From: Marinobacter sp.
GTDB taxonomy: Bacteria; Pseudomonadota; Gammaproteobacteria; Pseudomonadales; Oleiphilaceae
DNA length: 34,889 nucleotides
Direction of reading: 5' to 3'
Assembly (NCBI RefSeq): GCF_014859525.1
Contig: NZ_JACUUB010000032.1
Coordinates: 1 to 34,889, forward strand
Position 1 is the stretch's first letter, and each line of letters opens with the position of its first letter. Positions 29,169 through 34,889 of this stretch are shown here, piece after piece. Under the pieces are notes generated by a model, which saw nothing but the letters and a program-made list of their open reading frames with translations, made no database searches and had not been told where the DNA came from. Made by a program: the position numbers and the translations under genes.

Positions 29169-29981
29169 TCAGGCGGCGCTTTCGGCTTTCGAGTCGGCGG
29201 GCTGGCTGGACTGGGCACACCGTCCGGACAAGCCGGTGTCGGTGCCTTTGAATTGCTGCATCAGCTCGTCGCGCAAGGTCTGAAACCCGACATCCATGTG
29301 TCGGCGCGGCCAGGGCAGCTTGACCGGAAGTTCACTGACGATCCGCCCCGGGTTCTGAGACATCACCAGAACCCGATCGGCCATGGTGATGGCTTCATCA
29401 ATATCGTGGGTGACGATCACCATGGTGATGCCGCGTTCGCGGCAAATCGCGGGCACCTCTTCCTGAAGCGCAGAGCGGGTAAACGCGTCCAGGGCAGAGA
29501 ACGGCTCATCCAAAAGCAGCACCTCGGGGTTGGTGGCCAAAGACCTCGCCAGTGCAACCCGTTGTTGCTGACCGCCAGACAAGCTCTGAACGTTGTCCTT
29601 TTTCTTGTCGTGCAGGCCCACCATGTCGAGCAGTGCATCAACCTGTTTTGTCGCTTCGCGCTTGGAGTGGCCTGCGAATAACAGGCCGAGGGAGGCGTTT
29701 TCCTGAACGGTCATCCACGGGTACAACGAGGCTTTCTGGAACATCATGTTCCACTTGGCACTGGGTGCAGAGATCTGATGACCGTTGACCCGAATACAGC
29801 CCTCCGACGGAATCAGCAGCCCGGCCAGCATGTGCAGCAAGGTGGACTTGCCACAGCCGCTGCGGCCGATCAGGGCCGTCATCTCACCGGGTTCAATGCG
29901 GGCATCGATCTCTTTTAGTGTCGGTGCGGCGGAAGGCGTAAATCTGTGGCTGACGTAGTCGATCGAAAGTGATGCGCCCAT
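29169..29981 (-). CDS. ABC transporter ATP-binding protein, nitrate/sulfonate/taurine type
   Basis: This 270-residue ATPase powers the importer. It shows Walker A GRSGCGKST, the Q-loop region FQKASLYPWMTV, the signature LSGGQQQR, Walker B VLLLDEPF and the H-loop VTHDIDEAI. The sequence is closest in feel to SsuB/TauB/NrtD. The frame is open to a TTG at 29999, but ATG at 29981 has GGAG well placed, so I chose it. It is the first gene of the ABC transcript, about 30 bases after the start predicted from the -24/-12 promoter. Confidence 0.93.
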   Translation of the reverse strand: MGASLSIDYVSHRFTPSAAPTLKEIDARIEPGEMTALIGRSGCGKSTLLHMLAGLLIPSEGCIRVNGHQISAPSAKWNMMFQKASLYPWMTVQENASLGLLFAGHSKREATKQVDALLDMVGLHDKKKDNVQSLSGGQQQRVALARSLATNPEVLLLDEPFSALDAFTRSALQEEVPAICRERGITMVIVTHDIDEAITMADRVLVMSQNPGRIVSELPVKLPWPRRHMDVGFQTLRDELMQQFKGTDTGLSGRCAQSSQPADSKAESAA

Positions 29982-30020
29982 GTCTTGGCTCCGGTCCAAA
30001 GGAATAGTGGTCTGGACCTA

Positions 30021-30036
30021 AGCAGTATGCGTGCCA
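30021..30036 (-). promoter_or_regulatory. Sigma-54 (-24/-12) promoter of the ABC importer operon
   Basis: On the minus strand this reads TGGCACGCATACTGCT. It matches TGGCACG-N4-TTGCW at all but one base, with correct GG/GC spacing, and is the closest match in the window. Transcription would begin near 30010. An imperfect activator palindrome lies about 105 bases upstream. Confidence 0.8.
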
Positions 30037-30103
30037 CCAAAATTAAGTGTTTAAAATCAGTAAGATGATATGTTTAGCCTGAAGGGCGACAGTTTATTGG
30101 GAG

Positions 30104-30126
30104 TTGCCATTGTCGGACATTGGCAA
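30104..30126. promoter_or_regulatory. 23-bp near-perfect palindrome, likely activator site (UAS)
   Basis: TTGCCATTGTC at 30104-30114, a central G, and GACATTGGCAA at 30116-30126 form an inverted repeat with a single mismatch in 11 positions. Its TGTC-N-GACA core is the same as in the palindrome at 25227-25249. The half-site GCCATTGT (30106-30113) is repeated at 30136-30143, thirty bases on, close to three helical turns. Confidence 0.65.
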
Positions 30127-30139
30127 GGTGGACTCGCCA

Positions 30140-30169
30140 TTGTTCAGCTCTCTGATTTTTGCGTACTAT
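30140..30169 (+). promoter_or_regulatory. Possible sigma-70 promoter of the glutaryl-CoA dehydrogenase gene
   Basis: TTGTTC at 30140-30145 and TACTAT at 30164-30169 are 18 bases apart. It lies directly next to the activator palindrome, so binding there could also affect this promoter. Confidence 0.35.
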
Positions 30170-30207
30170 GAGCTATTACAGTCCGCAACCACGGGTGAGA
30201 CTTCAGC

Positions 30208-31389
30208 ATGGCATCGACATCCCCCTTCCAATGGCAGGATCCCCTGTTACTTGACCAGCAGCTCACCCAGGACGAGCGCATGGTGCGCGACAGCGCCTCC
30301 AGATTCTGCGAGGCCGAGCTCCGGCCAAGGGTACTGGAAGCGTTTCGCCATGAGCACACCGACCCGGCCATCTTCCGGGCCATGGGTAAGGCTGGTTTGC
30401 TCGGAGCGACCCTGCCGGAGGAGTACGGCGGTGGCGGCCTGAACCAGGTCAGCTATGGCCTGATTGCCCGGGAAGTGGAGCGGGTGGATTCCGGTTACCG
30501 TTCCATGATGAGCGTGCAGAGTTCCCTGGTGATGCTGCCCATTTATCAGTTTGGCACTGAGCAAACCCGCCAGGCCTACCTGCCCAAGCTGGCCTCGGGT
30601 GAATGGATTGGTTGTTTTGGCCTGACCGAGCCGGACCACGGCTCGGACCCCGGCAACATGGCCACCCGGGCCAGAACGGTGGACGGTGGCTACCGCCTGA
30701 CCGGCAGCAAGACCTGGATCACCAACAGCCCGATCGCCAACGTGTTTGTGGTGTGGGCCAAAGACGACGCCGGCAAGATTCGGGGTTTTGTGCTGGAGAA
30801 GGGCTGGGACGGCCTGAGCGCGCCGGTTATCCATGGCAAGGTCGGCTTGCGAGCGTCGGTGACCGGTGAGATCGTGATGGATGAGGTGTTTGTGCCGGAG
30901 GCCAACGCCTTTCCTGATATACGCGGCCTGAAAGGCCCGTTCACCTGCCTGGACTCTGCCCGTTACGGCATCAGCTGGGGCGCGCTGGGGGCCGCCGAGG
31001 ATTGCTGGCACACGGCGCGCCAGTACGTGCTGGACCGAAAACAGTTTGACCGGCCGCTGGCGGCCAACCAGCTGATCCAGAAGAAGCTGGCAGACATGCA
31101 GACCGAGATCACCCTGGCTTTACAGGGCGCCCTGCGCCTGGGCCGAATGAAGGACGACGGCAGCGCAGCGGTGGAAATTACCTCCATGATGAAACGCAAT
31201 TCCTGCGGCAAGGCTCTGGATGTGGCTCGTACCGCCCGCGACATGCTCGGTGGCAACGGCATCAGCGACGAATTCGGCATTGCCCGGCACCTGGTGAATC
31301 TGGAAGTGGTGAACACCTACGAAGGCACTCACGATATCCACGCCCTGATTCTGGGGCGCGCGCAAACCGGCATTCAGGCCTTTTTCTGA
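30208..31389 (+). CDS. gcdH: Glutaryl-CoA dehydrogenase (decarboxylating)
   Basis: The predicted enzyme oxidises and decarboxylates glutaryl-CoA to crotonyl-CoA in lysine, hydroxylysine and tryptophan catabolism. The 393 residues have the acyl-CoA dehydrogenase fold with the GcdH-type features [33 protein letters not shown] and [18 protein letters not shown]. The catalytic base is Glu372 in [21 protein letters not shown], which contrasts with the neighbouring acyl-CoA-dehydrogenase-fold protein on the minus strand that lacks it. The gene is transcribed away from the ABC operon. No CoA-transferase or LysR-type regulator gene, often adjacent to gcdH, is seen here. Confidence 0.92.
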   Translation: MASTSPFQWQDPLLLDQQLTQDERMVRDSASRFCEAELRPRVLEAFRHEHTDPAIFRAMGKAGLLGATLPEEYGGGGLNQVSYGLIAREVERVDSGYRSMMSVQSSLVMLPIYQFGTEQTRQAYLPKLASGEWIGCFGLTEPDHGSDPGNMATRARTVDGGYRLTGSKTWITNSPIANVFVVWAKDDAGKIRGFVLEKGWDGLSAPVIHGKVGLRASVTGEIVMDEVFVPEANAFPDIRGLKGPFTCLDSARYGISWGALGAAEDCWHTARQYVLDRKQFDRPLAANQLIQKKLADMQTEITLALQGALRLGRMKDDGSAAVEITSMMKRNSCGKALDVARTARDMLGGNGISDEFGIARHLVNLEVVNTYEGTHDIHALILGRAQTGIQAFF

Positions 31390-31413
31390 TTGGGCCTGAG
31401 CCGACATTTTTTT
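31374..31413 (+). terminator. Possible intrinsic terminator at the gcdH stop
   Basis: TCAGGCC at 31374-31380 pairs with GGCCTGA at 31393-31399, and seven Ts follow at 31407-31413 after a 7-base spacer. The stem overlaps the last codons and the stop of the gene. The spacer is longer than usual, so confidence is moderate. Confidence 0.4.
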
Positions 31414-31481
31414 CTGTTTGGTCCCACAGTTTTTCTGGTATCTGTTAATCTTTAACACTACCAATAAAAAAAGCGGTATAC

Positions 31482-32318
31482 ATGCGCAGTTGCCAGCCTT
31501 CTTACTCTGAAATGCCCCGACACGCCCTGGCGTGCACCGGATTGTTTGTTTTTTTGATGTGCCTGCTTTATGCCGCCCCGGCTTACCCAGTTGTGCAAGA
31601 ACCCGACAGTGCCAGCCCGGTGCGGGTCGCTTATGTTGAGTTTCCGCCCATGAGTTATCGTGATGCCATGGGAGAGCCGCAAGGCGAGTTTGTGGAGATT
31701 ACCCGCAAAGTCGCAGCAGAAGCAGGTTACGAAGTGGATTTTCTGTACCTGCCGATCACGCGCACCTATTTGTATTTACACAATGGTACCGTTGATCTGT
31801 GGCTGGGGTTAACCGGCACACCGGCGCTGGCGGATGCCGTACTGGAAAGCTGGATCAGCCCAATGTCTGTTGAGTTGAGCGCCTGGTATCGTGATGGCAC
31901 CGCACCCTTGCGCCATATGGATCAGTTGCAGGGCAAAACGGTGATTTTGATCGGGGGCTATACTTACGGTGGGCTCCTTTACTGGCTGATGGAACAGCCT
32001 GACATTCGCATTACCGAGGCCCCCAATCACCGCTCTGCCATTGATATGCTGAAACGAAAGCGGGGCGACTATCTGCTCGATTATTCTCAGCCGGTGCGTG
32101 AGATCCTGACCCAGGCCTCCGATGCCATCGTTCGCGAATCCGAAGTCCGAACTCGCAATACCGCCTGGCTGTTCTCGCTTGCCAGTCCCCGTGCCAGTAT
32201 TCTGCGTGAGGCGTTTGATGACGCCTATGTTCGACTCTCTGAACGCGGTGAGGTGCCGCCCGTTCGGCAGCTTAGAGACACCTTTGTGTTGCCTGGGTTT
32301 CCGCAGGAACATCGCTGA
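31482..32318 (+). CDS. Periplasmic solute-binding protein, family 3-like
   Basis: This 278-residue protein has an N-terminal hydrophobic signal (about 15-35; ending AAPAYPV) and a mature part beginning PVRVAYVEFPPMSYRDAMGEPQGEFVEITRKVAAEAGYEVDF. That is the usual opening of amino-acid-type binding proteins (SBP_bac_3). No permease or ATPase gene is adjacent, so it may be an orphan binding or sensory protein. The start is uncertain: Met at 31482 or Met at 31512, neither with a good Shine-Dalgarno sequence. It ends two bases before the stop of the convergent DUF3047-like gene. Confidence 0.75.
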   Translation: MRSCQPSYSEMPRHALACTGLFVFLMCLLYAAPAYPVVQEPDSASPVRVAYVEFPPMSYRDAMGEPQGEFVEITRKVAAEAGYEVDFLYLPITRTYLYLHNGTVDLWLGLTGTPALADAVLESWISPMSVELSAWYRDGTAPLRHMDQLQGKTVILIGGYTYGGLLYWLMEQPDIRITEAPNHRSAIDMLKRKRGDYLLDYSQPVREILTQASDAIVRESEVRTRNTAWLFSLASPRASILREAFDDAYVRLSERGEVPPVRQLRDTFVLPGFPQEHR

Positions 32319-32320
32319 GC

Positions 32321-33049
32321 TCAGGGTGTGATCAACTCCACATCCCGATACCAAGCCTGCGCCCGCTCTCCGGTATTATCTGCGTCCGACATAATGGCAA
32401 CGCCGACAATCCGGGGCGGCTCCTCCCCAAACGCCTTGCGGTAGTCCGCCACAATATCCCGTTCTACCGTCACCCACTGGCCAACTTGCTCTGAGCCGGA
32501 ATTGACGGCCACCATCATGGTTTGATCGGTAAAGGCGTTGGCAATAAAGGTCTGCTCCGGCAATTGGTTTGCCCAGATGTAGTTCAAAGCATTGCCGGGG
32601 AGGGTTTCGCCAAACATCACCTCAACCGTTTTGCGTTTGGCGCGCTCAAAAAAGCCGGCTTTCTCAGGCTGAAACTCAAATGCCACGTAGATGCGAGCCG
32701 GGTAGTCATCACCGGCTTTCTTGCGTGCGTCGCCCTTCTCAAACACATTCGATACCTTCCACTGCCAGCGCAGCGTCATGGCATCTCCAGGCTCCAGTGC
32801 CACCCGGGCAATCAGGCCGGAGGCGCTGCCATCGGCGGTGGCCTTGACCACCTGAACACCGTCATCAGTGACCAGCTCATAGCGGGTGTGCCGGTCGATT
32901 CGAGGGAACTCCAGCGGCTCCCAGCCGTCGGCCAGCGAATCCATTGTAGAGAAGGGTTTCAGTGTCGGCTCTTCGGCCAACGCCGATGAGCTGGCCAGGT
33001 AGAACAGGGTCAGCGCAAAAATAAGTTTTGTGTGTATTGAGCGTTTCAC
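32321..33049 (-). CDS. Secreted DUF3047-like protein
   Basis: The 242-residue protein has a clear signal peptide (MKRSIHTKLIFALTLFYLASSSALA, cleavage before Glu-Glu-Pro). The mature domain has GDAMTLRWQWKVSNVFEKGDARKKAGDDYPARIYVAFEF, then NALNYIWANQLPEQTF and VGVAIMSDADNTGERAQAWYRDVEL. These are the features of the DUF3047 family, periplasmic proteins of unknown function. The fold looks beta-rich. It is convergent with the binding-protein gene and divergent from nrdA. No function can be assigned. Confidence 0.75.
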   Translation of the reverse strand: MKRSIHTKLIFALTLFYLASSSALAEEPTLKPFSTMDSLADGWEPLEFPRIDRHTRYELVTDDGVQVVKATADGSASGLIARVALEPGDAMTLRWQWKVSNVFEKGDARKKAGDDYPARIYVAFEFQPEKAGFFERAKRKTVEVMFGETLPGNALNYIWANQLPEQTFIANAFTDQTMMVAVNSGSEQVGQWVTVERDIVADYRKAFGEEPPRIVGVAIMSDADNTGERAQAWYRDVELITP

Positions 33050-33154
33050 GATGTGCTCCCGTTACTGAATGGTGTATCTATCAGTTGACATTACATTGGA
33101 TCGAAAGTGCCTTGTCACCGATTTTAACTCCGTATATAGTGATGAAATCCTTGG

Positions 33155-33186
33155 TTGACTACCATATGTTGGGATCATTCTATGAT
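33155..33186 (+). promoter_or_regulatory. Possible promoter of the riboswitch-nrdA unit
   Basis: TTGACT at 33155-33160 is a good -35, and TATGAT at 33181-33186 is a good -10. The spacing of 20 bases is too long for a standard promoter, however; TTCTAT at 33178-33183 gives 17 bases but matches poorly. A promoter must lie near here because the riboswitch begins about 33200. Confidence 0.35.
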
Positions 33187-33199
33187 CATTGATCTACAT

Positions 33200-33395
33200 A
33201 GGGTAGTCGGGAATCCGGTGAGAATCCGGAACTGACGCGCAGCGGTATTGGGGAACAAGCGTGGCATCAAGACACTGGGTAACACCGGGAAGTCGCCACG
33301 CAAGGCCGAATCCTACGATTCACGCCCCTGAGTCCGAAGACCTGCCCGGGATAGACACTGCACCTTCGCGTTTCAAGGTGAGCAGGTAAGGATTA
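33200..33395 (+). ncRNA. Cobalamin riboswitch in the nrdA leader
   Basis: The order of conserved blocks fits the cobalamin (B12) riboswitch: GGGAATCCGGTGAGAATCCGG at about 33209-33229 (broken here into GGGAA, GGTG and GAATCCGG), ACTGACGCGCAGCGGTA following, and the B12-box-like GAGTCCGAAGACCTGCC at 33330-33346. A 6-bp hairpin CACCTT/AAGGTG lies at 33361-33380. GCAGGT at 33382-33387 can pair with ACCTGC inside the B12 box (33340-33345), a likely switching helix. In the family, bound adenosylcobalamin represses the downstream gene. About 135 further bases separate it from the nrdA start; I see no certain terminator in that stretch. Confidence 0.9.
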
Positions 33396-33532
33396 TTGGC
33401 CCCGGACGACAATCACCAAAAGATGGCATCCCCATTTTTGTGCGTGAACGTTGGTGTCGCCCGTGGCCAGGCCGTCTTTTCTCCTGTGAACGCAAAGGTT
33501 GCACTCACAACGCGTACACAAGGAGAAGTCCC

Positions 33533-34889
33533 ATGTCTGCCACCGCCCTGGCCGAGCCCACAGTCGTATCCGACACTCAATCCCTTCAAGTCATTAAACG
33601 CAACGGTACTCTGGTTGGATTCAATCCCGCCAAGATCAGCGTGGCTGTGACCAAAGCATTCCTGGCCGTGGAAGGCGACAAGGCTGCCGGCTCCGCCCGC
33701 ATCAACGACGCCGTGCACCGGGTCACCGAGCAGGTGGTGCAGGCCATCAGCCGTCGCCTGCAAGCCGGCGGCAAAGTACACATCGAAGACATCCAGGACC
33801 AGGTGGAACTGGCGTTGATGCGGGCCGAAGAGCAGAAAGTAGCCCGGGCCTACGTACTCTACCGGGAAGAGCACGCCCGCCAGCGTGCCGTTGACGAACC
33901 CATGGAAGCGCACCCGCACCTGACTGTGAAAAAAGCCGACGGTAGCGTGGCACCGCTGGACCTGGGCCTGATGAAACTGCAAGTGGAGCAGGCGGCCACC
34001 GGCCTGGACGGGATTGAGGGTGAATCCCTGGTGGAGGAGGCCCTGCGCAACCTGTACGACGGCATTGCCGAAACCGAAGTGGTCTCTGCCCTGATCATGA
34101 CCGCCCGCGGCCGCATCGAGCAGGAGCCGGACTACAGCGCCGTCACCGCCCGCCTGTTGCTGGAACAGCTGCGCCTGGAAACCGCCGAAGCGCTGGACCT
34201 GCCCCGCAATCAGCCGCTGGCAGAGGTGTATCCACAGGCACTGAAAGCCTTTATTGCCGCTGGCATTCGCTACGAGCTGCTGGACGAAGCCATGGCGGCG
34301 TTTGATCTGGAACGCCTGGGTGCGGCCATCAAATCGGAGCAGGACCTGCAGTTCGGCTTCCTGGGCCTGCAAACCCTGTACGACCGGTACTTCCTGCACT
34401 GGAACGGCGCCCGACTGGAACTGCCCCAAGTGTTCTTCATGCGTGTGGCCATGGGCCTGGCCCTGCGCGAAGACGACCCCAACGCCCGCGCCATCGAGTT
34501 CTACCACCTGCTGTCCAGCTTTGATTACATGGCCAGCACACCCACCCTGTTCAACAGCGGTACCCGCCATTCCCAGTTGTCGTCCTGTTACCTGACCACC
34601 GTAGGCGATGATCTGGAAGGCATCTACGGCGCCATCAAAGACAATGCCTTGTTGAGCAAATGGGCTGGCGGCCTGGGCAACGACTGGACCCCGGTGCGGG
34701 CGCTCGGCTCCCACATCAAAGGCACCAATGGCCAAAGCCAGGGCGTGGTGCCGTTTTTGAAAGTGGTCAACGACACCGCCGTGGCGGTGAACCAGGGCGG
34801 CAAGCGTAAGGGCGCGGTGTGCGCGTACCTGGAGAGCTGGCACCTGGACATCGAAGAATTCCTGGAGCTGCGCAAGAACACCGGCGACG
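33533..34889 (+). CDS. nrdA: Ribonucleoside-diphosphate reductase large subunit, class Ia (5' part)
   Basis: NrdA reduces ribonucleotides to deoxyribonucleotides together with the iron protein NrdB. The window holds the first 452 codons; the gene continues past the right edge. The N-terminus has two successive ATP-cone domains (about residues 18-110, starting QVIKRNGTLVGFNPAKI, and 125-215, starting HLTVKKADGSVAPLDLG). This double arrangement is known from Pseudomonas NrdA. The catalytic barrel then begins, with Cys352 (SQLSSCYLTTVGDD) matching the first redox-active cysteine, and NQGGKRKGAVCAYLESWHLDIEEFLELRKN. AAGGAG lies 7 bases before the ATG. The cobalamin riboswitch in its leader implies repression by B12. 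Confidence 0.95.
   Translation, partial: MSATALAEPTVVSDTQSLQVIKRNGTLVGFNPAKISVAVTKAFLAVEGDKAAGSARINDAVHRVTEQVVQAISRRLQAGGKVHIEDIQDQVELALMRAEEQKVARAYVLYREEHARQRAVDEPMEAHPHLTVKKADGSVAPLDLGLMKLQVEQAATGLDGIEGESLVEEALRNLYDGIAETEVVSALIMTARGRIEQEPDYSAVTARLLLEQLRLETAEALDLPRNQPLAEVYPQALKAFIAAGIRYELLDEAMAAFDLERLGAAIKSEQDLQFGFLGLQTLYDRYFLHWNGARLELPQVFFMRVAMGLALREDDPNARAIEFYHLLSSFDYMASTPTLFNSGTRHSQLSSCYLTTVGDDLEGIYGAIKDNALLSKWAGGLGNDWTPVRALGSHIKGTNGQSQGVVPFLKVVNDTAVAVNQGGKRKGAVCAYLESWHLDIEEFLELRKNTGD

Noticed and set aside
33050-33199. NrdR boxes upstream of nrdA
   Set aside because: I looked for paired ACACAATATATTGTGT-like sites and found none; regulation seems to be through the riboswitch.
33413-34843. 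476-codon open frame on the minus strand opposite nrdA
   Set aside because: The plus-strand frame from 33533 is a clear ribonucleotide reductase with a Shine-Dalgarno sequence and a riboswitch; the opposite frame has repetitive Gln/His/Val-rich composition typical of antisense reading.

Overview
The window looks like about 35 kb of chromosome from a marine gammaproteobacterium close to Marinobacter. This rests on gene order (mnmG-rsmG-parA-parB-atpIBEFHAGDC-glmU-glmS), protein character and moderately high G+C with little strand bias in start usage. The genus is an inference from memory of related genomes and was not checked by any search.

Layout. Positions 1-125 hold the last codons of an unidentified plus-strand gene. 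A c-di-GMP phosphodiesterase (EAL) gene is convergent with it, followed by an MFS transporter. A 349-base AT-rich gap with two perfect DnaA boxes then leads into a long plus-strand housekeeping block (3265-18278): tRNA modification (mnmG), 16S rRNA methylation (rsmG), chromosome segregation (parAB), the whole F1Fo ATP synthase operon behind a near-consensus sigma-70 promoter, and UDP-GlcNAc/glucosamine-6-phosphate synthesis (glmU, glmS). A three-gene overlapping unit follows (18594-20582): an ECF sigma factor, a single-span membrane protein that is probably its anti-sigma factor, and a DoxX-like membrane protein.

The most interesting region is 20671-29981, all on the minus strand. It comprises (i) an ABC importer of the NrtA/SsuA/TauA type with a Tat-exported binding protein, (ii) a NifA/SfnR-like sigma-54 activator and (iii) an operon of an OsmC-like protein, an acyl-CoA-dehydrogenase-fold protein lacking the usual catalytic glutamate, a rubredoxin-reductase fusion and a porin-like outer-membrane protein. 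Each of the three transcription units has a -24/-12 element with correct spacing. Each is accompanied by copies of the same GACATTGTC motif, arranged as a long palindrome in two cases. I read this as one sigma-54-controlled regulon for importing and oxidising a small, probably sulfur- or nitrogen-containing organic compound. The substrate cannot be deduced from the sequence.

The right end (30208-34889) has a glutaryl-CoA dehydrogenase gene, a periplasmic amino-acid-type binding protein, a DUF3047-like secreted protein on the opposite strand, and a cobalamin riboswitch ahead of the 5' part of a class Ia ribonucleotide reductase large subunit gene (nrdA) that runs off the window. The riboswitch implies that nrdA is switched off when B12 is plentiful, and so that a B12-dependent reductase probably exists elsewhere in the genome. 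I saw no tRNA, rRNA, insertion sequence or CRISPR array.
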